In this document: positions 33,961-41,676 of the stretch, piece by piece | How the letters are laid out: every line of letters starts with the position of its first letter | Position numbering within the stretch: position 1 is the first letter of the stretch | NCBI GenBank assembly: GCA_017934545.1 | Contig: JAGBJI010000006.1 | Coordinates: forward strand, 1-64,000 | DNA length: 64,000 nucleotides | Direction: 5' to 3' | Source: Bacteroidales bacterium | Lineage (GTDB): Bacteria; Bacteroidota; Bacteroidia; Bacteroidales; P3 | Translations under genes and position numbers: made by a program | Notes under the pieces: model-generated | Database searches by the model: none | What the model was told of the DNA's origin: nothing | Seen by the model: the letters and a program-made list of their open reading frames with translations, nothing else

Positions 33961-33991
33961 TTTGTCATCTGAAAAACATTTTGTATCTTTG
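33961..33991 (+). promoter_or_regulatory. orphan copy of the TA module 2 promoter
   Basis: TTTG (33961-33964), a 19-bp spacer, TATCTTTG (33984-33991). Sequence similarity to the TA2 promoter ends exactly after the -7 box. No gene starts within 200 bp. Confidence 0.7.
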
Positions 33992-34221
33992 TGACAGTGT
34001 TTAGTCAGATGAAATTTCCGGCATAGTGTGGCAGCAATGTCATTGAAAAGGTATCATAGCATGTTGAAAAGAAATGTCGGCAGTTGCATTATCTGCAAAG
34101 CAAACGGATGCAAGGTTGTTTTTTATTTATGATAAGCAGGAGTACGGCAATATAAAATAAAAGATATATATAAAAAACGAAGAAACAACGCAGTATAATA
34201 ACAATAAAAAAGATTAAAGAT

Positions 34222-34854
34222 ATGAAAAAGACAGCATTAGTATTGATTTTGGCATTGACGGGATTGGGGTTGAATGCACAGAATATCAAATTGCCCGAAC
34301 CGCAAAAAGACGGCGGGGAAAGTATATTGAAAACCATCGCCGTAAGGCAATCAGACCGCAGTTTTAAGGACGGAGATATTTCCATGCAAGACCTTTCCAC
34401 TATATTGTGGGCGGGTTTCGGCTACTCGCACGGCGATAAACGTACGGCACCTACGGCAATGAACCGTCAGGATATATCGCTCTATGTTTTTACGGAGAAA
34501 GGCATATATCTTTACAACGCAAAGGACAACACTTTGGAGTTAATCAAAAAAGGTGATTACAGAAGGGACACCGACAGAAAGAACGGTTTTGCTGGCAAGG
34601 TGACAAATATAGCCATCGTTTCCGACTTGGAAAAGTTTGACGTTGAGAAAGAACATCACCGTGCCAATATTTTTGCCGCCATGTCAGCCGCTTATGTCAG
34701 CGAAAACATGTATTTGGCTGCGGACGGAATGAAAAGAAATCTCGGAACGGTGACTCGCTATGCGGCACATCAGGAAAAAGAAGTGGCGGAAATACTGAAT
34801 TTAGGAAAATATCAGCGTATATTGCTGTTCCAAACCGTAGGTTACAAGAAATAA
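34222..34854 (+). CDS. exported nitroreductase-like (SagB/ThcOx-type) protein
   Basis: This 210-residue protein has a signal peptide (about 1-20, ending GLNAQ). Its nitroreductase fold shows the FMN-binding start ILKTIAVRQSDRSFKDGDIS, LSTILWAGFGYSH, RTAPTAMNRQDISLYVF, and the late MSAAYVSENMYLAA and GTVTRYAAH. Most nitroreductases are cytoplasmic; exported ones of this type are known in anaerobic Bacteroidota. It probably oxidises or reduces a small substrate with FMN in the periplasm. The substrate is unknown. It appears monocistronic, 75 bp before pepP. Confidence 0.82.
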   Translation: MKKTALVLILALTGLGLNAQNIKLPEPQKDGGESILKTIAVRQSDRSFKDGDISMQDLSTILWAGFGYSHGDKRTAPTAMNRQDISLYVFTEKGIYLYNAKDNTLELIKKGDYRRDTDRKNGFAGKVTNIAIVSDLEKFDVEKEHHRANIFAAMSAAYVSENMYLAADGMKRNLGTVTRYAAHQEKEVAEILNLGKYQRILLFQTVGYKK

Positions 34855-34929
34855 AACGCATATACCCAAACGTAATCGGGCGTGTTATGTGAATCAAAAT
34901 CGGAAAAATAACAAATAAATTATATAAAT

Positions 34930-36321
34930 ATGTTTGCAAAGAAGACTTACGCAGAAAGACGTCAACAATTGATGAAAGACGTTTCCAAAGGATTAATCCT
35001 TATTGTCGGCAATTCGGATTCGGCATTCAACTATCAAGCCAATACTTATTCGTTCCGTCAGGATTCAACCTTTAAATATTTCTTCGGATACGACCTTCAG
35101 GGGTTGGTAGGTGTGATAGATGTTGAATCGGGCGATGAATATCTTTTCGGCGAAGAAGTAGATATAAGCGATATTATATGGACAGGTCCGGTTAAAACCT
35201 TGTCTGAAAGAGCCAAAGCGATAGGCGTAAAACACAGCGGGACGATAAAAGATTTGCGGGTTTTGATTGACAAAGCCGTATTTGCGGGAAGAAAAGTGCA
35301 TTTCGTGCCTCAATACCGCAGGGAAAACGTAGAATTTGTAGCGGATTTGCTTCATATACGCAGCGAATATATTTCGGCTTATGTATCTGTTGAACTTATC
35401 GCCGCATGTGTAAAACAAAGGTCTGTAAAAAGCGAAGAGGAAATAGCGGAAATAGAAGACGCAATTGCCACTGCATACGATATGCACACCACAATGATGC
35501 ATATGGCTGCCAAAGTGGGAACGTACGAATACCAAATAGCAGGCAAAATGGAAGGAATAGCACTTGCCGGCGGCGGACCGGTATCTTTTCCTATCATATT
35601 GACAACACACGGCGAGATTTTGCACGGTCACGACCACAGTTTGAGAATTAAAAAAGGACGAATGGTTGTTTCGGATGCAGGATGTGAGAATTTGGCGGGC
35701 TATTGTTCCGATATAACGCGTTCGGTTCCCGTCGGAGGAAAATTTGACGACCGTCAAAAAGCCGTATATCAGGCCGTACTGGATGCACAACTGTTAGTGT
35801 TTGATTTATGTAAGCCTAACGTAAAATATTCCGACATTCACAAGGCTGCCGTTCAGAAGTTGGGCGAAGGATTGAAGCAAATAGGACTGATGAAGGGCGA
35901 TATACACGAAGCAGTTGAGCAGGGAGCGATGGGAATGTTTATGCCGCACGGTTTGGGTCACATGATGGGACTGGACGTTCACGATATGGAAAACTACGGT
36001 GAGAACTACGTAGGATACGACAAGAAAAACGTCCGCTCAACCCAGTTCGGATTGGCATCGTTAAGACTCGGCAGGGAATTGAAACAAGGATTTGTTATAA
36101 CCGATGAGCCGGGTTGTTACTTCGTTCCTGCATTGATTGACATGTGGAAGGCGGAGAAAAAATGCAAAGACTTCATTAACTACACGGAAGTGGAGAAATT
36201 CAAGGATTTCGGAGGCATAAGAATAGAAGACGATGTGCTTATAACCAAGAACGGTTGCCGTTTGTTGGGCAAACCTATACCTAAAACCGTTGCGGAAGTT
36301 GAAGCCGAAATGTTGAAATAG
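34930..36321 (+). CDS. pepP: Xaa-Pro aminopeptidase (M24 family, aminopeptidase P)
   Basis: This 463-residue protein has an N-terminal creatinase-like domain (from YAERRQQLMKDVSKGLILIV) and a C-terminal pita-bread domain. All five dinuclear-metal ligands are visible: the two Asp in VSDAGCENLAGYCSDITRSV, His in MPHGLGHMMGLDVHD, Glu in VITDEPGCYF and Glu in GGIRIEDDVL. It removes N-terminal residues that precede proline. There is no signal peptide, so it is cytoplasmic. Length matches bacterial aminopeptidase P. It lies 34 bp before the T9SS plug gene. Confidence 0.92.
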   Translation: MFAKKTYAERRQQLMKDVSKGLILIVGNSDSAFNYQANTYSFRQDSTFKYFFGYDLQGLVGVIDVESGDEYLFGEEVDISDIIWTGPVKTLSERAKAIGVKHSGTIKDLRVLIDKAVFAGRKVHFVPQYRRENVEFVADLLHIRSEYISAYVSVELIAACVKQRSVKSEEEIAEIEDAIATAYDMHTTMMHMAAKVGTYEYQIAGKMEGIALAGGGPVSFPIILTTHGEILHGHDHSLRIKKGRMVVSDAGCENLAGYCSDITRSVPVGGKFDDRQKAVYQAVLDAQLLVFDLCKPNVKYSDIHKAAVQKLGEGLKQIGLMKGDIHEAVEQGAMGMFMPHGLGHMMGLDVHDMENYGENYVGYDKKNVRSTQFGLASLRLGRELKQGFVITDEPGCYFVPALIDMWKAEKKCKDFINYTEVEKFKDFGGIRIEDDVLITKNGCRLLGKPIPKTVAEVEAEMLK

Positions 36322-36355
36322 CACTTTTAGAAAGTGTTTTACACAAGATAAGACG

Positions 36356-37600
36356 ATGAAAAGAATTTTTTCGTTTGTGTTTCTGTTGGGCGTGGTCACT
36401 TGTTGGCTTCACGCTCAACTTGTTTATGAAAACAGAACCTATTCACCGCTGGTTAAAACCGTTACCTTGCGTAAAACTTCCAAATCGTTTGACGCTCCGG
36501 TCATATCTTTGCAAAAAGGCGAGCGTTTGATATTGGAATTTGACGATTTGAGGGAGGAAACCAAACGCTATGAATACAAACTGATACATTGCAATGCCGA
36601 TTGGACGCAAAGTTCTTTGCCTTCAACGGAGTATACGGAGGGTTTTGACGTGCAACCCATAGAAACGTTTGAAAATTCTTTCAATACCATTCAGCGTTAT
36701 GTGCATTATACGCAGATAATACCCTCTGCGGATATGCGTATAACCAAAAGCGGCAATTATATAATCAAGGTTTTTGCCGAGGGAAACGAAGACAACGTAA
36801 TCTTAACCCGCAGAATGTATGTCTGTGAGGACAAGACGGTGGTAAAAACGGATGTGCGTCCCTCGCAGGAAGCCTCTTTGTTTCAAACACATCAGCAGGT
36901 AAACGTAAGGGTAGAGGGTAAAGACGGAATGTTTTTTCAAAATCCCGACCGTTATATGACCGTTAAGGTTATGCAAAACAATAATGACGTTGCTGCCCAC
37001 GTGCTTAAGATGAACTCGTCGTCGGGTTCGGGCATTGATTTCAGTTACGGTACGGCCAATCAGTTTGCTGCTGGCAATGAGTTCAGAAGTTTTGACTTTA
37101 CATCGTTGAGAAGAAAGACGCAGTATGTGGCTGAATTTGATTTTGTTAACAATCAAAACACCGTATATCTGCGGGAGATGAAACTGCGTGACAGATTGCC
37201 TTATTCAAAGGAAAGCGATATCAACGGCAATTTCTATATCCGCAATGAGTACGGTGACAACGCTGGGGTGACAAGCGACTATGCGTGGGTGAATTTTGTG
37301 CTGAATACGCCGATGAGTTTGGAAGGGACGTATTTCGTTGTAGGTGCTATGACGGATTGGCGGCCTGCAGAGATGCAGTTTGCTGACGGCAAGTACAGAT
37401 TGTCGCTTTATTTGAAGCAGGGATATTACAATTACATGATTGCATTCGGTGACAGAAATGCTGCATTGCAGGACATACGCTTCAAAGAGAACGATTTTGC
37501 AATTACGAACAACGTTTACACGGTTTTGGTGTATTATCACAACTTCGCAGACGACTATGACGAACTGATAGGCTACGCTTCGGTGGAATACAATCACTGA
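36356..37600 (+). CDS. type IX secretion system plug protein (DUF5103 family)
   Basis: This 414-residue protein has a signal peptide (about 1-21, ending WLHAQ). The mature part matches the DUF5103/T9SS plug family: LVYENRTYSPLVKTVTLRK, LILEFDDLREETKRYEYKLI, HCNADWTQSSLPSTEYTEGF and the late YNYMIAFGD region. In Flavobacterium the plug protein closes the extracellular side of the SprA translocon pore until cargo passes. This window holds several T9SS cargo genes nearby (41677-55988), so the plug and its clients are close together. No other T9SS core gene is present here. Confidence 0.85.
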   Translation: MKRIFSFVFLLGVVTCWLHAQLVYENRTYSPLVKTVTLRKTSKSFDAPVISLQKGERLILEFDDLREETKRYEYKLIHCNADWTQSSLPSTEYTEGFDVQPIETFENSFNTIQRYVHYTQIIPSADMRITKSGNYIIKVFAEGNEDNVILTRRMYVCEDKTVVKTDVRPSQEASLFQTHQQVNVRVEGKDGMFFQNPDRYMTVKVMQNNNDVAAHVLKMNSSSGSGIDFSYGTANQFAAGNEFRSFDFTSLRRKTQYVAEFDFVNNQNTVYLREMKLRDRLPYSKESDINGNFYIRNEYGDNAGVTSDYAWVNFVLNTPMSLEGTYFVVGAMTDWRPAEMQFADGKYRLSLYLKQGYYNYMIAFGDRNAALQDIRFKENDFAITNNVYTVLVYYHNFADDYDELIGYASVEYNH

Positions 37601-37633
37601 CAGTTTTGCCGTCATCTGATTCTATAGAATTTC

Positions 37634-37819
37634 ACTCAGAAAAGAGTATTATTAAAGACTGATTTTGATGTTAAAAAAGTCAGTCTTTATTGATGTAAAA
37701 ATCACACTTTTTTGATATTAAAATGTGATTTTATACATGTATAAATGTGATTTTATACACATAAAAGTGTGACTTTTTATATACAAAAGTGTGATTTTTT
37801 CGGATTGAATTCTGAATTT
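37634..37819. repeat. 22-bp lattice array, family B, copy B2 (seven units)
   Basis: Core starts are at 37657 (GACTGA), 37679 (GTCAGT), 37701 (ATCACA), 37723 and 37745 (ATGTGA), 37767 and 37789 (GTGTGA), all exactly 22 bp apart. A left cap with CAG at 37637 and a right cap with CTG at 37812 lie one step outside. It is the longest array. It lies between two genes read in the same direction. Confidence 0.93.
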
Positions 37820-37886
37820 AACAGCATTGAAGCGGCGTTTTGTTAGATTTTAATCCGTTGAGGTTTAAAAATAATCGCAAATAATA

Positions 37887-37917
37887 TTTGTCAGAGTAAA
37901 TAAAATTTGTATCTTTG
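37887..37917 (+). promoter_or_regulatory. promoter of the TonB-dependent receptor gene
   Basis: TTTG (37887-37890), a 19-bp spacer, TATCTTTG (37910-37917). The longest open frame would start inside this -7 box, so the real start must be downstream (37954). Confidence 0.82.
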
Positions 37918-37953
37918 CGTTTTAAAAGAAAAAGTAAAAAGCAAAATACAGAG

Positions 37954-40359
37954 TTGAAACGGTATATAGGCTTGGTGATAATATGTCTGTTGGCTTGTAC
38001 GCAGTTGTATGCCCAGCAGATAAAGGGAACGGTGAGAAACAAAGAAGGCAAAGGCATTGAGCATGTCAGCATCGGTACTCTTAACCTCTCTTCGCCCGTC
38101 GGTACGATAAGCGACGGCAGAGGTAATTACACTTTGAAACTTAAAGCAAAGACCAAATACACCCTGCGTTTTTCGTGCGTGGGTTACCGCAATTTTGATA
38201 CTGTTATTACGTTGCAACCTTCGCAGACGGCAGTGGTTGACGTTGTGCTTGAACAGGACATAGCCAATCTGCCACAAGTGGAGATAACCGATTGGGAAAG
38301 CAGGCAGGAGGGTGTTACGAAGATAAGTGCCGAAGATGCGAAGTTGAGTGTCGGTGTCAATCAAGGGGTTGAAAACGTCATAAAGTCGCAGGAGGGCGTG
38401 TCGTCAAACAACGAACTTTCGTCGCAGTACAATGTAAGGGGAGGAAACTTTGACGAAAACCTTGTGTATGTCAACGACGTGGAGATATTCCGCCCTTTGC
38501 TTATCCGCAACGGACAGCAGGAGGGACTGTCTTTTGTCAATACCGACATGATTAGCGACATAAAATTTTCGTCGGGCGGCTTTGAAGCCAAATACGGCGA
38601 TAAGATGTCCAGCGTTTTGGATATTAAATACCGCAAACCCAAAGAGTTTGCGGGCAGTGCGTCTGTATCGCTTTTGGGAGCAAGCGTTCATTTGGAGGGA
38701 TTGATAGGTTCGCGTATGACATATCAGATTGGGTTCAGAAACAAAGTGAGTCAAAGACTGTTCAAATCCATGGACACCAAAGGCGAATATGATTCAAGGT
38801 TCAACGATTTACAGGCTTATTTGACCTATGACATAAACGAAAAAACGGAGATAGCGTTTTTGGGTAATATTTCGGACAACAAGTATCAATTCACTCCGCA
38901 AAACCGTGAAACACAATTCGGAAACATCTATTCCACTATGAATTTCAAGGTTTATTTTGACGGTCACGAGGTGGACAGGTTTACTTCGTTGTTCGGTGCC
39001 TTTATACTTACTTACAATCCGGCAAAGGATGTGCAGTTGAAATTCATATCTTCACTGTTCGGAACCAATGAAAAAGAAACTTACGACATACAGGGACAGT
39101 ATTGGTTGAGCGAAACGGGAGGCTTGGGCGAAGATGCGGAGTTTGACCGCGGCATAGGAACGTATTTGGAGCATGCAAGAAACAATTTGGATGCAAACAT
39201 ATTCAATTTGGAACACAAAGGATATAAATATTATGACAACGGCTATCTTTCATGGGGCGTTAAATACCAAACCGAACGTATAAAAGACAAGATACGGGAG
39301 TGGAAAATGGTTGACAGTGCTGATTACACCATTCCGTCCAACGCTGACGATATAGGCGTTTATGACCCCGTTACCGCACCCGTGCTTCAGAATTGGTACA
39401 ACAGTGACCATGACATTTCGTCCGACAGATTGACGGCTTTCGTTCAGCGGCAATTTTCATCTGAAACCCCAAAAGGCAAATATTTTTTCAATTTAGGTGT
39501 CCGCGGACAGTATTGGAATTACAACAAAGAGTTTTTCCCTTCGCCGAGATTGTCCGTAAGTTACAAACCGATGATAAAACAGGACATTTTGTTTAGGTTT
39601 GCAACGGGTATTTACGCACAGTTTCCTTTTTACAGGGAGTTCCGCGGTGAAACGGGCTTGTTGAACGAAGACATAAAGTCGCAGAAATCGCTGCATTTCG
39701 TGCTTTCGTCCGATTGGAACTTTAAGATGATGGACAGAAAGTTCCGCTTTATAACGGCGGCATACTATAAATATCTGTGGGATTTGATACCTTACAAGAT
39801 TGACAACGTAAGAATACGTTACACGGCACAGAACAATGCCAAAGGATACGCAACGGGTTTGGATATGAAGTTGTTCGGCGAGTTTATACAGGGCATAGAC
39901 TCGTGGATAACGCTGTCTTTGATGCAGACAAAACAGGATATAGAAAACGACAATCAGGGTTATGTGCCGCGTCCGTCAGACCAATTGCTCAATATCAGCG
40001 TTTCGTTCCAGGATTATCTGCCTGATATGCCGTGGATGAGGGTTTACCTTAATTTTAATTACGGAAGCGGTTATCCGTATTACCCACCCAACACGGACAA
40101 TGTGTACCGTATGCCTAACTATTTAAGAGCCGACATGGCTTTTACGTTCCGTATCAAAGACGAACAAGACGGCAAAATGCAGAAAAGTTTTTTGAAGTAT
40201 TTCAAACGTATGTGGGTGAATTTGGAATGGCTTAACGTGTTTAACAATAAGAACGTTATTTCTTATATGTACGTACAGGATTACAACGGAGCGGCGTTTT
40301 CCGTTCCCGATTATCTGACTCCGACGAATTTTAACGTGCGTTTGACAGTGGAATTTTAA
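37954..40359 (+). CDS. TonB-dependent receptor with carboxypeptidase-like regulatory domain
   Basis: This outer-membrane receptor of about 801 residues starts at TTG 37954. The open frame extends back to 37915, but that codon lies in the -7 box. The chosen start gives a clean signal peptide (LKRYIGLVIICLLACTQLYAQ). Domains in order: a CarboxypepD_reg-like domain (IKGTVRNKEGKGIEHVSIGT), a plug domain (NVIKSQEGVSSNNELSSQYNVRGGNFDEN), then the 22-stranded barrel ending in a strand that finishes VRLTVEF. It imports an unknown ligand with TonB energy. No SusD partner is adjacent, so it is not a classical polysaccharide-utilisation pair. Confidence 0.9.
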   Translation: MKRYIGLVIICLLACTQLYAQQIKGTVRNKEGKGIEHVSIGTLNLSSPVGTISDGRGNYTLKLKAKTKYTLRFSCVGYRNFDTVITLQPSQTAVVDVVLEQDIANLPQVEITDWESRQEGVTKISAEDAKLSVGVNQGVENVIKSQEGVSSNNELSSQYNVRGGNFDENLVYVNDVEIFRPLLIRNGQQEGLSFVNTDMISDIKFSSGGFEAKYGDKMSSVLDIKYRKPKEFAGSASVSLLGASVHLEGLIGSRMTYQIGFRNKVSQRLFKSMDTKGEYDSRFNDLQAYLTYDINEKTEIAFLGNISDNKYQFTPQNRETQFGNIYSTMNFKVYFDGHEVDRFTSLFGAFILTYNPAKDVQLKFISSLFGTNEKETYDIQGQYWLSETGGLGEDAEFDRGIGTYLEHARNNLDANIFNLEHKGYKYYDNGYLSWGVKYQTERIKDKIREWKMVDSADYTIPSNADDIGVYDPVTAPVLQNWYNSDHDISSDRLTAFVQRQFSSETPKGKYFFNLGVRGQYWNYNKEFFPSPRLSVSYKPMIKQDILFRFATGIYAQFPFYREFRGETGLLNEDIKSQKSLHFVLSSDWNFKMMDRKFRFITAAYYKYLWDLIPYKIDNVRIRYTAQNNAKGYATGLDMKLFGEFIQGIDSWITLSLMQTKQDIENDNQGYVPRPSDQLLNISVSFQDYLPDMPWMRVYLNFNYGSGYPYYPPNTDNVYRMPNYLRADMAFTFRIKDEQDGKMQKSFLKYFKRMWVNLEWLNVFNNKNVISYMYVQDYNGAAFSVPDYLTPTNFNVRLTVEF

Positions 40360-40373
40360 ACTTTTGTTGACCG

Positions 40374-41654
40374 ATGGACATACCTGATTTTAATAGTATA
40401 AGTATAAAAGATTATAAACCTGCAAAACATTATCTTTCAAATCAGATTCCAGTGTATTGTTTTGAGGATAAAGATATGGAAGTGGTGTTCTTAAAGATTG
40501 TTTTTTACAATGCAGGGACGATAATGCAGGATAAATTTTTCACAGCTTCGCTTACCAAAACCCAACTTGCACAAGATACGCGTGATTATACGGCATTGGA
40601 GCTGGCTGACAAGATGGATTATTACGGTATAAATTTCTCTCACTCGGCGTCAAACGAGCGTACGGTGCTGAATTTTTCGTTTTTAAAGCGTTATGTTCAG
40701 CAGGCGTTTGAGTTAATTGAGCAAATAGTGCTTTATCCTCTGTTTTCGGCGGACAAACTTTCACTCACTGTTGACAATGCAAGGCAGGAATTTCAGACTA
40801 AATGTATGCAAAGTTCCTTTATAGCACACCGTCAGTTTATGAAAGCGTTGTTCGGCGAAGATAATCCTTACGGACAATCGGCTGAATTGGAAGATTACGA
40901 CAGGATAACGGCGGAAGATTTAAAACAATTCTACAAAAAATATTATACTTTCAATCAGTGTTACGTTATTTTGGCGGGTAATGCGGGCAAAGACACGCTT
41001 GAGTGTTTGGAAAGCACGCTCGGCCACAGCCAATGGAACTCTGACACCGCCGTATTGACACACCCCGACATACAAATAGACACTTCGGCAAAGCACCATC
41101 GCATAATATCCGACGCAAAAGACGCCGTGCAGTCGTCAATAGTCATCGGACGGTTGTTACCTGCAATAAAACATGACGATTTCATACCTTTGACGGTTTT
41201 GAACTGTCTGTTGGGCGGATATTTTAACTCAAGGCTTATGACTAATATCCGCGAAGACAAAGGTTATACCTACGGAATAGATTCGTATATAGCTCCTTTC
41301 TCAAAGGCAAGCGTGTTTATGATTGCTTCGGACGTGACTGCGGACAAAGACAATCTGACAATAGAAGAAATAAAAAAGGAAATAGAGATATTGCAAACAG
41401 AATCTGTCAGCACGGAAGAGTTGGATACGGTCAAACATTATATAATCGGCGACATGCTACGCAGTAATGACGGCGTTTATGACATATCCGAAACCTACGA
41501 CCAGATGATTCGTTTTGATTTACCCGACAATTACAACAGTTGGTCAATGCAAAAAGTGAAGCAGGTTTCGCAAAAAGATATAACGGATACGGCAAAGAAA
41601 TATCTGAATACGGAACAGATGGTTGTATCCGTTGCAAAAAACATGAATAAGTAA
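40374..41654 (+). CDS. M16-family peptidase homologue lacking the zinc motif
   Basis: This 426-residue protein has the M16 (insulinase/processing peptidase) fold. The first domain includes VFYNAGTIMQDKFFTASLTK and HRQFMKALFGEDNPYG; the second includes LTVLNCLLGGYFNSRLMTNIREDKGYTYGI. Where active enzymes have HxxEH, this one reads TKTQLAQDTRDYTALEL, with no His pair, so it cannot bind the catalytic zinc. Such inactive halves normally pair with an active M16 subunit, but none is in the window. No signal peptide. It follows the receptor gene by 14 bp and precedes a T9SS cargo gene by 22 bp. Confidence 0.87.
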   Translation: MDIPDFNSISIKDYKPAKHYLSNQIPVYCFEDKDMEVVFLKIVFYNAGTIMQDKFFTASLTKTQLAQDTRDYTALELADKMDYYGINFSHSASNERTVLNFSFLKRYVQQAFELIEQIVLYPLFSADKLSLTVDNARQEFQTKCMQSSFIAHRQFMKALFGEDNPYGQSAELEDYDRITAEDLKQFYKKYYTFNQCYVILAGNAGKDTLECLESTLGHSQWNSDTAVLTHPDIQIDTSAKHHRIISDAKDAVQSSIVIGRLLPAIKHDDFIPLTVLNCLLGGYFNSRLMTNIREDKGYTYGIDSYIAPFSKASVFMIASDVTADKDNLTIEEIKKEIEILQTESVSTEELDTVKHYIIGDMLRSNDGVYDISETYDQMIRFDLPDNYNSWSMQKVKQVSQKDITDTAKKYLNTEQMVVSVAKNMNK

Positions 41655-41676
41655 ACAAAATAAAATAATATATATT

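Larger units (their letters stand above)
33724..33991. repeat. extended repeat copy R3 containing array C4 and an orphan promoter
   Basis: It matches R2 from the CGCCC start through array C4 to the -7 box; 33824-33991 aligns with 30661-30828 without gaps. Unlike R2 it leads into no toxin-antitoxin gene. The gap 33992-34221 holds no reading frame I can support. Confidence 0.85.

Noticed and set aside
37915-37953. Longer start of the TonB-dependent receptor
   Set aside because: The codon lies inside the -7 box TATCTTTG, upstream of the expected transcription start, and would place a basic stretch before the signal peptide.
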